NCBI RefSeq assembly: GCF_014650035.1
Contig: NZ_BMUE01000005.1
Location: forward strand, 248,001-312,000
DNA length: 64,000 nucleotides
Direction: 5' to 3'
Source: Streptomyces lucensis JCM 4490
Lineage (GTDB): Bacteria > Actinomycetota > Actinomycetes > Streptomycetales > Streptomycetaceae
How positions within the stretch are numbered: position 1 is the first letter of the stretch; each line of letters opens with the position of its first letter. This document shows, one piece after another, positions 44,768 to 56,789 of the stretch. Under the pieces are notes generated by a model. The model was given only the letters and a program-made list of their open reading frames with translations, was not told the origin of the DNA and ran no database searches. A program made the translations under genes and the position numbers.

Positions 44768-44802
44768 CGGCGGGCCGGTGGAACACGTCCACCGGCCCGC
44801 CG
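44768..44802 (+). terminator. Terminator between yebC and ruvC
   Basis: CGGCGGGCCGGTGGA at 44768-44782 pairs perfectly with 44788-44802, loop ACACG. Confidence 0.8.
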
Positions 44803-44883
44803 CCGTTGTCAGTGGCGGCGGTTAGCCTGTCGACAGTCGTGGATCACCGCGAACTGCCGGTCGCAGCGGAGAGGGGAGGGCCT

Positions 44884-45414
44884 GTGCGTGTACTGGGGGT
44901 GGACCCCGGCCTGACCCGGTGCGGTGTCGGCGTCGTCGAGGGGGTGGCGGGGCGCCCGCTGACCATGGTCGGTGTCGGCGTCGTCCGGACGCCGACGGAC
45001 GCCGAGCTGGGACACCGCCTCGTCGCCATCGAGCAGGGCATCGAGACGTGGCTGGACGAACACCGGCCCGAGTACGTCGCCGTGGAGCGGGTGTTCAGCC
45101 AGCACAACGTCCGTACCGTGATGGGCACCGCCCAGGCCAGCGCGGTCGCCATGCTGTGCGCCGCGCGCCGGGGCATACCCGTCGCCCTGCACACACCCAG
45201 CGAGGTCAAGGCCGCCGTCACCGGCAGCGGACGCGCCGACAAGGCGCAGGTCGGCGCCATGGTCACGCGCCTGCTCCGGCTGGCCGCGCCGCCCAGGCCG
45301 GCCGACGCCGCCGACGCCCTCGCACTCGCCATCTGCCACATCTGGCGCGCCCCCGCGCAGAACCGACTCCAGCAGGCCGTCGCCCTGCACACCTCGAAAG
45401 GCCGTACGGGATGA
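44884..45414 (+). CDS. ruvC: Holliday junction resolvase RuvC
   Basis: A 176-aa crossover junction endonuclease. The first catalytic Asp is in [14 protein letters not shown], then [38 protein letters not shown], and the last acidic pair in [15 protein letters not shown]. It cleaves four-way junctions symmetrically with RuvAB. I used the GTG at 44884, preceded by GGAG; upstream in-frame starts would add a poorly conserved N-terminus. ruvA overlaps by 4 nt. Confidence 0.95.
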   Translation: MRVLGVDPGLTRCGVGVVEGVAGRPLTMVGVGVVRTPTDAELGHRLVAIEQGIETWLDEHRPEYVAVERVFSQHNVRTVMGTAQASAVAMLCAARRGIPVALHTPSEVKAAVTGSGRADKAQVGAMVTRLLRLAAPPRPADAADALALAICHIWRAPAQNRLQQAVALHTSKGRTG

Positions 45415-46016
45415 TCGCCTTCGTGAGCGGACCGGTCGCCGCCCTCGCCCCCGACTCCGCGGTGGTCGAGGTGGGCGGCATCGGCATCGCCGTCCAGTGC
45501 ACCCCGAACACCCTGTCCGGACTGCGGACGGGCCGGCCGGCCAGACTGGCCACCTCCCTGGTCGTCCGTGAGGACTCCCTGACGCTGTACGGCTTCGCCG
45601 ACGACGACGAGCGCCAGGTCTTCGAACTGCTCCAGACCGCCAGCGGCGTCGGGCCGAGGCTCGCCCAGGCGATGCTCGCGGTGCACACGCCGGACGCGCT
45701 GCGCCGGGCCGTCGCCACCGGGGACGAGAAGGCCCTCACCGCCGTGCCCGGCATCGGCAAGAAGGGCGCCCAGAAACTCCTGCTGGAGCTGAAGGACCGG
45801 CTCGGCGAGCCGACCGGCGCCCCCGCGGTGGGCGCCCCCGTCAGCCAGGGCTGGCGCGACCAGCTGCACGCGGCCCTCATCGGCCTCGGCTACGCCACCC
45901 GGGAGGCCGACGAGGCCGTGACCGCCGTGGCGCCCCGGGCCGAGGCCGCCGGCGGCACCCCGCAGGTCGGACAGCTGCTGAAGGCCGCCCTGCAGACCCT
46001 GAACCGAGCCCGCTGA
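45411..46016 (+). CDS. ruvA: Holliday junction branch migration protein RuvA
   Basis: A 201-aa junction-specific DNA-binding subunit with an N-terminal OB-like domain ([19 protein letters not shown]), two helix-hairpin-helix motifs ([14 protein letters not shown] and [16 protein letters not shown]) and a C-terminal RuvB-binding domain ([14 protein letters not shown]). The ATG overlaps ruvC (ATGA). Confidence 0.96.
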   Translation: MIAFVSGPVAALAPDSAVVEVGGIGIAVQCTPNTLSGLRTGRPARLATSLVVREDSLTLYGFADDDERQVFELLQTASGVGPRLAQAMLAVHTPDALRRAVATGDEKALTAVPGIGKKGAQKLLLELKDRLGEPTGAPAVGAPVSQGWRDQLHAALIGLGYATREADEAVTAVAPRAEAAGGTPQVGQLLKAALQTLNRAR

Positions 46017-46043
46017 CCTGCTCCACCCCGCTAGGAGACCTTC

Positions 46044-47123
46044 GTGAACTGGGACGACGCGAACGACACCCCCGCCTCCGAGCGGCTCGTCGGTGCGTCC
46101 GCCGACCGGGAGGACCAGGCCGTCGAGGCCGCCCTGCGGCCCAAGGACCTCGGCGAGTTCATCGGCCAGGAGAAGGTCCGCGAACAGCTCGACCTCGTCC
46201 TGCGCGCCGCACGCGCGCGCGGCGCCACCGCCGACCACGTGCTGCTCTCCGGGGCCCCCGGCCTGGGCAAGACCACCCTGTCGATGATCATCGCGGCCGA
46301 GATGGGCGCCCCCATCCGCATCACCTCCGGCCCCGCCATCCAGCACGCCGGCGACCTCGCCGCGATCCTCTCCTCCCTCCAGGAGGGCGAGGTCCTCTTC
46401 CTCGACGAGATCCACCGCATGTCCCGGCCCGCCGAGGAGATGCTGTACATGGCGATGGAGGACTTCCGCGTCGACGTCATCGTCGGCAAGGGCCCCGGCG
46501 CCACCGCCATCCCCCTGGAGCTGCCCCCGTTCACCCTGGTCGGCGCCACCACGCGCGCGGGCCTGCTGCCGCCCCCGCTGCGCGACCGCTTCGGCTTCAC
46601 CGCGCACATGGAGTTCTACGAGCCGCACGAGCTGGAGCGCGTCGTGCACCGCTCGGCGAGCCTGCTGGACGTCGGGATCGAGCCGGACGGCGCCGCCGAG
46701 ATCGCCGGCCGCTCCCGCGGCACGCCCCGCATCGCCAACCGCCTGCTGCGCCGCGTGCGCGACTACGCGCAGGTCAAGGCGGACGGCCTCATCACCCGGG
46801 ACATCGCCGCGGCGGCCCTGGCCGTGTACGAGGTCGACGCGCGCGGCCTCGACCGGCTCGACCGCGCCGTGCTCCAGGCCCTGCTGAAGCTGTTCGGCGG
46901 CGGCCCGGTCGGCCTGTCCACCCTCGCCGTGGCGGTGGGGGAGGAGCGGGAGACCGTCGAGGAGGTCGCCGAACCCTTCCTGGTCAGAGAGGGGCTGCTG
47001 GCCCGTACCCCGCGCGGCCGGGTCGCCACTCCCGCCGCCTGGGCGCACCTGGAACTCACCCCGCCGCACGCGGCCGCCGGCGGCGCCGCGGGAAACGGAC
47101 AACAGGATCTGTTCGGGGCGTAG
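46044..47123 (+). CDS. ruvB: Holliday junction DNA helicase RuvB
   Basis: A 359-aa AAA+ motor driving branch migration. Walker A is [11 protein letters not shown], Walker [10 protein letters not shown], sensor [19 protein letters not shown], and a winged-helix C-terminus ([12 protein letters not shown]). AGGAG precedes the GTG. The C-terminal Ala/Gly-rich tail is a little longer than usual. Confidence 0.96.
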   Translation: MNWDDANDTPASERLVGASADREDQAVEAALRPKDLGEFIGQEKVREQLDLVLRAARARGATADHVLLSGAPGLGKTTLSMIIAAEMGAPIRITSGPAIQHAGDLAAILSSLQEGEVLFLDEIHRMSRPAEEMLYMAMEDFRVDVIVGKGPGATAIPLELPPFTLVGATTRAGLLPPPLRDRFGFTAHMEFYEPHELERVVHRSASLLDVGIEPDGAAEIAGRSRGTPRIANRLLRRVRDYAQVKADGLITRDIAAAALAVYEVDARGLDRLDRAVLQALLKLFGGGPVGLSTLAVAVGEERETVEEVAEPFLVREGLLARTPRGRVATPAAWAHLELTPPHAAAGGAAGNGQQDLFGA

Positions 47124-47176
47124 GGGCTGTCTCGTCGATCAGGCCGGGCTCCCGGCCTGATCGACGAGACACCCCC
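47123..47176 (+). terminator. Exceptionally long hairpin after ruvB
   Basis: The arms at 47128-47148 and 47151-47171 are complementary over all 21 positions, extended outward by GGGG/CCCC. It begins at the ruvB stop codon. Confidence 0.85.
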
Positions 47177-47248
47177 TGGAGGCCACGTCGTCACCCCGTG
47201 ACGGCGAGGGCATTGGCCGGAGCAGGAACCCAGGTGCCATGCTGAGCG

Positions 47249-47278
47249 TTGTTCCATGCGCGCGGACTCGCTTAGACT
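47249..47278 (+). promoter_or_regulatory. Putative promoter of yajC-secDF
   Basis: TTGTTC (47249-47254) and TAGACT (47273-47278) are spaced by 18 nt, close to the main sigma factor consensus, about 90 nt before yajC. Confidence 0.5.
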
Positions 47279-47369
47279 CCGCCGATGCCGCCCTTGCGGG
47301 TGGCGCCGACCCACACCCCCATCCAGAAGGCCGCTCTCCGTCGCGGTCGCGCGAAGGAAACCCCGTCCC

Positions 47370-47873
47370 GTGAATGCCTTTACCCTTCTCCCCTTCATCG
47401 TGCTCATCGCGGCCATGTTCCTGATGACGCGCTCGGCCAAGAAGAAGCAGCAGCAGGCCGCCCAGATGCGGAACGAGCTGCAGCCCGGCTCCGGTGTCCG
47501 CACGATCGGGGGCATGTACGCGACGGTCAAGGAGGTCAACGAGGACACCGTCCTCCTCGACGCCGGCCCGGGCGTCGACCTCCTTTTCGCCAAGAACGCG
47601 ATCGGTGCCGTGCTCAGCGACGACGAGTACAACCGCATCGTGCACGGCATCGAGCACGACCTGAAGTCCGACACCGACATCGTCCCGGACGACGCCTCCT
47701 CCCTCACCGAGACCGACGAAGCCGACGGGCCTGCCGCCGCTGCCGCCTCCGACGACAAGATCGACCTCGGTAAGAAGGACGCCGCCGAGGACGGCGCCGA
47801 CGCTGCCGAGCCCGCCGAGGCCAAGACGGAGGACGAGCCGAAGAAGACCGACGGCGACTCCGGCACGAAGTAG
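47370..47873 (+). CDS. yajC: Preprotein translocase subunit YajC
   Basis: A 167-aa protein with one N-terminal helix (FTLLPFIVLIAAMFLMTRS) and a conserved YajC core (ELQPGSGVRTIGGMYATVKEV, then DLLFAKNAIGAVL). It has a long acidic Ala/Asp/Glu-rich tail (ADGPAAAAASDDKIDLGK) longer than in enterobacterial YajC. It joins SecDF in the Sec holotranslocon. GAAGGAA precedes the GTG. secD follows 141 nt later. Confidence 0.92.
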   Translation: MNAFTLLPFIVLIAAMFLMTRSAKKKQQQAAQMRNELQPGSGVRTIGGMYATVKEVNEDTVLLDAGPGVDLLFAKNAIGAVLSDDEYNRIVHGIEHDLKSDTDIVPDDASSLTETDEADGPAAAAASDDKIDLGKKDAAEDGADAAEPAEAKTEDEPKKTDGDSGTK

Positions 47874-48014
47874 TCACGCCCCGGGGAGCGCGGCGTCGTC
47901 GTTGCGACGGCCGCGCACCCCGGGCGCGTCTGTTTCCCGCAGGGGAGCCCGACACCATGTCATGGCCGACCGCGCCGATCGCGCGCGGGGCGGCCCGAGA
48001 GGGAGTACGAGAAG

Positions 48015-49799
48015 GTGGCAGCACCTAAGAGGGGCCGGAACGCGAGCGCCCAGAGCAAGCCAGGGCGCTCGCTGGCCCTCATCCTGATCGCCATCGTGGC
48101 GCTCACCGGAGGGATGTTCGCCTCCGGCAACACCACTCCGCGTCTCGGCATCGACCTGGCCGGTGGTACGAGCATCACGCTCAAGGCGAAGGCCGACCAG
48201 GGGTCCGCGATCAACAAGGCCAACATGGACACCGCGGTCGACATCATGAACCGCCGGGTCAACGGCCTCGGCGTCTCCGAGGCGGAGGTGCAGACCCAGG
48301 GGCGCGACAACATCATCGTCAACATCCCCAAGGGCACCAACTCCAAGGAGGCCCAGCAGCAGGTCGGCACCACCGCCAAGCTGTACTTCCGCCCGGTCCT
48401 GGCCAGCGAGCCCTCCGGCGCCGCCGCGTCCAGCCCCTCGCCGGGCGCGTCCTCCGGCGGCAGCTCCTCGCCGAAGCCGGGCTCCAGCCCGTCTTCGACC
48501 GGCTCCGCCAAGCCGAAGGCGACCTCGTCGGGCTCCGGGACCCCCTCGGCCACGGCGACCACCCAGGGCCGCGCCGTCACCGACGCGCTCAAGGCCGACT
48601 CGACCCCCTCGCCGAGCGGCTCCGCGTCCGGCAGCGCCAAGCCGTCGGCCACCCCCTCGGCGTCCGCGAGCGGCGGCGGCAAGACCGGGCTCCAGGCCCA
48701 GTACGCGGTGCTGAACTGCGCCAAGCCCGCCGACCGTGCCAACGCCGGCAAGAACGCCAAGCCCGGTGACACCACCGTGGCCTGCGGCGAGAACAACGGC
48801 GTCTGGTACAAGTACCTGCTCGGCCCCGCCGCCGTGGACGGCACCGAGGTGAAGAAGGCGAAGGCCACCTTCGACACCCAGGGCGCCTCCGGCTGGCAGG
48901 TCCAGATGGACTTCACCAAGAGCGGCGCCGACAAGTTCGCGGACGTCACCGGAGAGCTGGCCAAGAAGCCGGAACCGCAGAACGAGTTCGGCATCGTCCT
49001 CGACGGCGAAGTCGTCTCCAGCCCGTACGTCCGTACGGCCATCACCGGCGGCAACGCGTACATCTCCGGCAGCTTCAAGCAGGAGGAGGCGCAGAACCTC
49101 GCCAACATGCTGTCGTACGGCGCCCTGCCGCTCACCTTCCAGGAGCAGTCCGTCACCACCGTCACCGCCGCGCTCGGCGGTGAGCAGCTGCACGCCGGTC
49201 TGCTCGCCGGCGCCATCGGTCTCGCGCTGGTCGTGATCTACCTGGTGGTCTACTACCGCGGTCTGTCGGTCGTCGCGATGGCCTCCCTGCTGGTCTCCGC
49301 GGCCCTCACCTACGTGATCATGTCGCTGCTCGGCCCGGCCATCGGCTTCGCGCTGAACCTGCCGGCCGTCTGCGGCGCCATCGTCGCCATCGGCATCACC
49401 GCGGACTCGTTCATCGTGTACTTCGAACGCATCCGGGACGAGATCCGGGAGGGCCGCTCGCTGCGCCCCGCCGTGGAGCGGGCCTGGCCTCGCGCCCGGC
49501 GCACCATCCTGGTCTCCGACTTCGTGTCGTTCCTCGCCGCCGCGGTGCTGTTCATCGTCACCGTCGGCAAGGTCCAGGGCTTCGCGTTCACGCTGGGCCT
49601 GACCACCCTGCTCGACGTCGTCGTCGTCTTCCTGTTCACCAAGCCGCTGATGACGCTCCTCGCGCGCCGCAAGTTCTTCGCCGACGGCCACAAGTGGTCC
49701 GGCCTCGACCCGGAGAGCCTGGGCGCGAAGCCGCCGCTGCGCCGCACCCGCCGTCCCGCCGGACCTGCCGCCGGCCCTGTCGACCCGAAGGAGGTCTGA
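48015..49799 (+). CDS. secD: Protein translocase subunit SecD
   Basis: A 594-aa RND-type membrane protein assisting Sec export. It has an N-terminal helix (SLALILIAIVALTGGMFAS), LGIDLAGGTSITL (the SecD D1 motif), a large extracytoplasmic P1 region, and five C-terminal helices (GLLAGAIGLALVVIYLVVYY to TTLLDVVVVFLF). Residues about 133-221 are a Ser/Pro/Thr/Ala-rich low-complexity insert within P1, not seen in enterobacterial SecD. GAGAAG precedes the GTG. Confidence 0.94.
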   Translation: MAAPKRGRNASAQSKPGRSLALILIAIVALTGGMFASGNTTPRLGIDLAGGTSITLKAKADQGSAINKANMDTAVDIMNRRVNGLGVSEAEVQTQGRDNIIVNIPKGTNSKEAQQQVGTTAKLYFRPVLASEPSGAAASSPSPGASSGGSSSPKPGSSPSSTGSAKPKATSSGSGTPSATATTQGRAVTDALKADSTPSPSGSASGSAKPSATPSASASGGGKTGLQAQYAVLNCAKPADRANAGKNAKPGDTTVACGENNGVWYKYLLGPAAVDGTEVKKAKATFDTQGASGWQVQMDFTKSGADKFADVTGELAKKPEPQNEFGIVLDGEVVSSPYVRTAITGGNAYISGSFKQEEAQNLANMLSYGALPLTFQEQSVTTVTAALGGEQLHAGLLAGAIGLALVVIYLVVYYRGLSVVAMASLLVSAALTYVIMSLLGPAIGFALNLPAVCGAIVAIGITADSFIVYFERIRDEIREGRSLRPAVERAWPRARRTILVSDFVSFLAAAVLFIVTVGKVQGFAFTLGLTTLLDVVVVFLFTKPLMTLLARRKFFADGHKWSGLDPESLGAKPPLRRTRRPAGPAAGPVDPKEV

Positions 49800-49802
49800 G
49801 CG

Positions 49803-50912
49803 ATGTCGAAACTCGGCAACCTCGGCGCCCGGCTGCACCGCGGCGAGATCTCGTACGACTTCGTCGGCAAGCGCAAGATCTGGTACGGCGTCTCGATCCT
49901 GATCACCATCACGGCCATCCTCGGGCTCGCCGTGCGCGGCCTGAACATGGGCATCGAGTTCCAGGGCGGCGCGGTCTTCACGACGCCCACGAACATGAGC
50001 ACCTCGGTGGCCCAGGCGGAGAAGTACGCCGACGAGGCCTCCGGCCACGAGGCGATCGTGCAGAAGCTGGGCAACGGCAGTCTGCGCATCCAGATCGCCG
50101 GCATCGACACCGGCCAGTCCGACCGGATCAAGGATGAGCTGGCCAAGGACCTGAACCTCGACCCCGAGAAGCTCGCCGCCGACCTGGTCGGCCCGAGCTG
50201 GGGCGAGCAGATCGCCAACAAGGCCTGGGAGGGCCTGGCGATCTTCATGGTGCTCGTCGTGATCTACCTGGCGATCGCCTTCGAATGGCGCATGGCCGTC
50301 GCCGCCCTCGTCGCACTGATCCACGACATCACCATCACGACCGGTATCTACGCCCTGGTCGGCTTCGAGGTCACCCCCGGTACGGTCATCGGTCTGCTGA
50401 CCATCCTCGGTTACTCGCTCTACGACACGGTCGTCGTCTTCGACAGCCTCAAGGAGCAGACGAAGGACATCACCAAGCAGACCCGCTTCACCTACAGCGA
50501 CATCGCCAACCGGTCGATCAACGGCACCCTGGTCCGTTCGATCAACACCACGGTCGTCGCCCTGCTGCCGGTCGCCGGTCTGCTCTTCATCGGCGGCGGC
50601 TTCCTCGGTGCCGGCACGCTGAACGACATCTCGCTGTCGCTGTTCGTGGGTCTCGCCGCCGGCGCCTACTCGTCGATCTTCATCGCCACGCCGCTCGTCG
50701 CCGACCTCAAGGAGCGCGAGCCGGCGATGAAGGCCCTCAAGAAGCGGGTCCTCGCCAAGCGCGCCCAGGCCGCTTCGGGCGAGGGCGCCCCGGCCGGCCA
50801 CGTCGCCGCCGGTGACGACTCCGACGACGCCGCTCCCGCCGTCGTGGGCCCGCGCAACCAGCCCGGCCCCCGCAGCCGGGGACGCGGCCGCCCCTCGGGG
50901 AAGCGCCGATGA
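49803..50912 (+). CDS. secF: Protein translocase subunit SecF
   Basis: A 369-aa partner of SecD: first helix WYGVSILITITAILGLAV, LNMGIEFQGGAVF, then WEGLAIFMVLVVIYLAIAFEW and GYSLYDTVVVFDSLKEQ (SecF signature). The C-terminal cytoplasmic tail is rich in Pro/Gly/Arg. It starts 3 nt after secD and overlaps apt by 4 nt, so secD-secF-apt are translationally linked. Confidence 0.95.
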   Translation: MSKLGNLGARLHRGEISYDFVGKRKIWYGVSILITITAILGLAVRGLNMGIEFQGGAVFTTPTNMSTSVAQAEKYADEASGHEAIVQKLGNGSLRIQIAGIDTGQSDRIKDELAKDLNLDPEKLAADLVGPSWGEQIANKAWEGLAIFMVLVVIYLAIAFEWRMAVAALVALIHDITITTGIYALVGFEVTPGTVIGLLTILGYSLYDTVVVFDSLKEQTKDITKQTRFTYSDIANRSINGTLVRSINTTVVALLPVAGLLFIGGGFLGAGTLNDISLSLFVGLAAGAYSSIFIATPLVADLKEREPAMKALKKRVLAKRAQAASGEGAPAGHVAAGDDSDDAAPAVVGPRNQPGPRSRGRGRPSGKRR

Positions 50913-51448
50913 CCGGCATCGAGGAGCTGCTGCTCAGCCGCATCCGTGACGTGGCGGACTACCCGGAGCCCGGGGTGATGTTCAAGGACATCACCCCGCT
51001 GCTGGCGGACCCGGCGGCGTTCACGGCCCTGACCGGCACGCTGTCCGAGATCGCCGCCGGCACCGGCGCGACCAAGGTCGTCGGCCTGGAGGCCCGGGGC
51101 TTCATCCTCGGCGCCCCGGTCGCCGTCCGCGCGGGCCTCGGCTTCATCCCGGTCCGCAAGGCGGGCAAGCTGCCCGGCGCCACGCTGCGGCAGGCGTACG
51201 ACCTCGAGTACGGCTCGGCAGAGATCGAGGTGCACGCCGAGGACCTGACGGCCGGCGACCGCGTCCTGATCGTGGACGACGTACTGGCCACGGGCGGCAC
51301 CGCCGAAGCGGCGATCCACCTCATCCAGCGCGCCGGTGCGGAGGTCTCGGGCCTCGCGGTGCTGATGGAGCTGGGCTTCCTCGGCGGTCGCGCCCGCCTG
51401 GAACCGACCCTCGGCAGCGCTCCCCTGAAGGCACTCCTCCAGGTCTGA
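50909..51448 (+). CDS. apt: Adenine phosphoribosyltransferase
   Basis: A 179-aa purine salvage enzyme making AMP from adenine and PRPP. VGLEARGFILGAPVAVRAGLG is the adenine-binding region, and VLIVDDVLATGGTAEAAIHL is the PRPP loop. The ATG overlaps the secF stop (ATGA). The secF-apt-relA order is typical of Streptomyces. Confidence 0.95.
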   Translation: MTGIEELLLSRIRDVADYPEPGVMFKDITPLLADPAAFTALTGTLSEIAAGTGATKVVGLEARGFILGAPVAVRAGLGFIPVRKAGKLPGATLRQAYDLEYGSAEIEVHAEDLTAGDRVLIVDDVLATGGTAEAAIHLIQRAGAEVSGLAVLMELGFLGGRARLEPTLGSAPLKALLQV

Positions 51449-51461
51449 GCGCGCACACACA

Positions 51462-51502
51462 CGACGGCCGCTCCCGGTGCCCGGCACCGGGAGCGGCCGT
51501 CG
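51462..51502 (+). terminator. Strong terminator between apt and relA
   Basis: A 19-bp perfect stem (51462-51480 with 51484-51502), loop CCG, right after apt. It suggests relA is mainly read from its own promoter. Confidence 0.88.
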
Positions 51503-51764
51503 GCGTTCCGGCCGGAGGGCCGGGGCGCGACGGCCGGCGGCGACGTCGGCCGATGCCGGCGCACCGCGACGTCCACCCCCGGACACCCTCCGCACGCCCG
51601 CCCGGCATCCGGGATCCGCCTGCCGGAATCCCCCGGCGGCGTCCCGCGTTGCAGGTGGTGCACAGCGCTCCCGTCCGCCCGAGGGGGATGACCGGGCGCG
51701 GGATCGCTACGATGGGGTTTCCGGAGCCTGACCGGGGGACCCGGATCGCGCACGAGGAGTCCTC
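51503..51764 (+). promoter_or_regulatory. relA: relA promoter region
   Basis: A 262-nt non-coding region. TACGAT at 51708-51713 is a good -10, about 52 nt before the start codon. Confidence 0.45.
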
Positions 51765-54302
<2,538 letters not shown>

Positions 54303-54364
54303 CCACGGCCCCGCGGGCCGCCCATGGACCTGTGCAGGCCCGCGCGGACCACCCCGGAACACGG

Positions 54365-54398
54365 GAAAGGGCCCCGTACGCTCGTACGAGGCCCTTTC
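54365..54398 (+). terminator. Bidirectional terminator of relA and the DUF349 gene
   Basis: GAAAGGGCC/GGCCCTTTC arms with an inner CGTACG/CGTACG helix, in the 114-nt convergent gap. Confidence 0.85.
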
Positions 54399-54416
54399 AC
54401 GCTGTCGGGGCAGGGG

Positions 54417-55646
54417 TCAGCCGCCGAACTCCTGCAGGCCCTTCAGGGCTTGGTCCAGGAGCGCCTGACGGCCCTCCAGCTCACGCTCCAGCTTGTCGGC
54501 CTTGGAGGTGTTGCCCTGGGCGCGCGCCTGCTCGATCTGCGCCCTCAGCTTGTCCACCGCGGCCTGCAGCTGACCGGTCAGACCCGCGGCACGCGCGCGT
54601 GCCTCCGGATTCGTCCGGCGCCACTCGGCCTCCTCGGCTTCTTGGATCGCCCGCTCGACGGTGTGCATCCGGCCCTCGACCTTGGGACGCGCGTCCCGCG
54701 GCACGTGACCGATGGCCTCCCAGCGCTCGTTGATCGAGCGGAAGGCGCCCCGCGCGGCCTTCAGGTCGGTGACCGGCAGGAGCTTCTCGGCCTCCTCGGC
54801 CAGCTCCTCCTTCAGCTTCAGGTTCTCCGCCTGCTCCGCGTCCCGCTCGGCGAACACGGAGCTGCGCGCGGCGAAGAACACGTCCTGGGCGCCGCGGAAG
54901 CGGTTCCACAGGTCGTCCTCGTGCTCACGCTGGGCGCGGCCGGCGGCCTTCCACTCCGTCATCAGCTCGCGGTAGCGGGCCGCCGTCAGACCCCAGTCCG
55001 TGGAGCCGGAGAGCGCCTCGGCCTCGGCGACCAGCCGCTCCTTGGTCCTGCGGGCCTCCTCGCGCTGCGAGTCCAGCTGCGCGAAGTGCGCCTTGCGGCG
55101 CTTGGAGAACGCCGACCGGGCGTGCGAGAAGCGGTGCCACAGCTCGTCGTCGGACTTGCGGTCCAGACGCGGCAGCCCCTTCCAGGTGTCCACCAGCGCC
55201 CGCAGCCGCTCACCGGCGGCCCGCCACTGGTCGGACTGCGCCAGCTCCTCCGCCTCCGAGACCAGCGCCTCCTTGGCCCTGCGGGCCTCGTCGGACTGCT
55301 TGGCCCGCTGCTGCTTGCGCTCCTCGCGGCGCGCCTCGACGTTCTCGACGAGCTTGTCCAGCCGCTTCCGCAGCGCGTCCAGGTCGCCGACCGCGTGGTG
55401 CGCCTCCACCTGCTCGCGCAGGTGGTCGATCGCGGTCTTGGCGTCCTTCGCCGACAGGTCGGTGGTCTGCACTCGCTTCTCGAGGAGGCCGATCTCGACA
55501 ACCAGGCCCTCGTACTTGCGCTCGAAGTAGGCAAGCGCCTCCTCAGGGGAGCCGGCTGCCCAGGATCCGACGACCTGCTCGCCGTCGGCCGTACGCACGT
55601 ACACGGTCCCCGTCTCGTCGACGCGGCCCCACGGGTCGCTGCTCAC
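54417..55646 (-). CDS. DUF349-repeat coiled-coil protein
   Basis: A 409-aa almost wholly helical protein with at least three DUF349 repeats, each with a W...(R/K)...F pattern: LVDTWKGLPRLDRKSDDELW, LMTEWKAAGRAQREHEDDLW and INERWEAIGHVPRDARPK. It ends in a coiled coil (LRAQIEQARAQGNTSKADKL). The N-terminus includes GRVDETGTVYVRTADGE. DUF349 proteins are linked to ribosome and stress functions in other bacteria, but no role is fixed. The GTG start follows GGAGGAGG. Confidence 0.9.
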   Translation of the reverse strand: MSSDPWGRVDETGTVYVRTADGEQVVGSWAAGSPEEALAYFERKYEGLVVEIGLLEKRVQTTDLSAKDAKTAIDHLREQVEAHHAVGDLDALRKRLDKLVENVEARREERKQQRAKQSDEARRAKEALVSEAEELAQSDQWRAAGERLRALVDTWKGLPRLDRKSDDELWHRFSHARSAFSKRRKAHFAQLDSQREEARRTKERLVAEAEALSGSTDWGLTAARYRELMTEWKAAGRAQREHEDDLWNRFRGAQDVFFAARSSVFAERDAEQAENLKLKEELAEEAEKLLPVTDLKAARGAFRSINERWEAIGHVPRDARPKVEGRMHTVERAIQEAEEAEWRRTNPEARARAAGLTGQLQAAVDKLRAQIEQARAQGNTSKADKLERELEGRQALLDQALKGLQEFGG

Positions 55647-55791
55647 AGCGCCTCCTCCACATGATGCCCGCGGGGGGCTCAGCACCCCCGGGCATCGTCC
55701 ACAGTTTCGTCACGGCCAACATAGGCGACCAGCGGGTTGCCTGTCCGCATCCAGCGCGACCGAAAAATCGCGCGGTCGGCCGTCATGGCCG

Positions 55792-56625
55792 TCAGGACTT
55801 CGTCACCGTCGCCTTGTTGATCACCACGGTGGCGTTCGGGGCGGTGTTGCCGGTGTTCGGGTCGGCCTCCTGGGCCCCGGCGTCGGCGATCTTCTTCAGC
55901 ACCTTCATGCCCGCCTCGGACACCGTGCCGAACGGGGTGTAGCTCGGCGGCAGCGGGCTGTCCTTGTAGACGAGGAAGAACTGGCTGCCGCCGGTGTGCT
56001 TCTGCCCGGTGTTGGCCATCGCGACCGTGCCCGCCGGGTAGGTGCCGCCCTTGAGGATCTTGTCCTTCAGGTTCTCGTCCGGAATGGTGTAGCCCGGCCC
56101 GCCCATCCCCGTGCCCTTGGGGTCGCCGCACTGCAGCACGAAGATCTGCTCGGGGGTGAGCCGGTGGCACTTGGTGTGGTCGAAGTAGCCCTTGCCCGCC
56201 AGGAAGGCGAACGAGTTCACCGTGTGCGGGGCCGCCGCCGTCTTCAGCGCGATGTCGATGTCACCGCACGTCGTCGCGAGCTTCATCGAGTACTTCGCCG
56301 ACGTGTCGATGTCCATCGCCGGCTCCTTCTTCCAGCTCAGGTTCTTCACCGAGCCGGCCGCCGGCTTCGCGCACGGGTCCGGAGCCTTGCTGGGCGGCGT
56401 GGCGCTCGGCGTGACCGCGGCGCTCGCGTCGGTCTTCTTGTCGTCGTCGTTCTTCAGTACGCCGGTCGTGTAGAGCGCGACACTGCCGATCACGACCACG
56501 CCGAGTACCGATGCGATCACGGAGTTGCGCAGGCGGGCCTTGCGCCGCGCCTCGGTGCGCCGCTGCTGCTGCCGCAAGAACTTCTCCCGGGCGAGCTGAC
56601 GCCGCCGCTGATCCTGGGTGACCAC
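55792..56625 (-). CDS. Membrane-anchored cyclophilin-type peptidyl-prolyl isomerase
   Basis: A 277-aa protein with a basic N-terminus, one anchor helix (SVIASVLGVVVIGSVALY), a Thr/Ala/Pro-rich linker (TDASAAVTPSATPPSKAP) and a cyclophilin domain from about residue 105 (TVNSFAFLAGKGYFDHTKCHRL, then VAMANTGQKHTGGSQFFLVY). The domain likely faces outside to fold exported proteins. GAGGAGAG precedes the GTG. The MANTG and GGSQFF segments carry the usual active-site residues. Confidence 0.92.
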   Translation of the reverse strand: MVTQDQRRRQLAREKFLRQQQRRTEARRKARLRNSVIASVLGVVVIGSVALYTTGVLKNDDDKKTDASAAVTPSATPPSKAPDPCAKPAAGSVKNLSWKKEPAMDIDTSAKYSMKLATTCGDIDIALKTAAAPHTVNSFAFLAGKGYFDHTKCHRLTPEQIFVLQCGDPKGTGMGGPGYTIPDENLKDKILKGGTYPAGTVAMANTGQKHTGGSQFFLVYKDSPLPPSYTPFGTVSEAGMKVLKKIADAGAQEADPNTGNTAPNATVVINKATVTKS

Positions 56626-56737
56626 CGGGTTCTCTCCTCATGCGTGTCGTGGGTCGAGCGGTACGCGTGCGTCCTGGCCGACCGCTGCGTGTAGCCCCGT
56701 ACCGTATATGGGTTCGCTGAGGAAACGGCAGCGCCGG

Positions 56738-56743
56738 TAGGCT
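56738..56743 (+). promoter_or_regulatory. Putative -10 of the metallo-hydrolase-hisS unit
   Basis: TAGGCT lies 47 nt before the metallo-hydrolase start in the divergent region. Confidence 0.4.
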
Positions 56744-56789
56744 CTGACGCAGCTGAAGACGCCTGTAATCGACACAACGAAGGACGATC

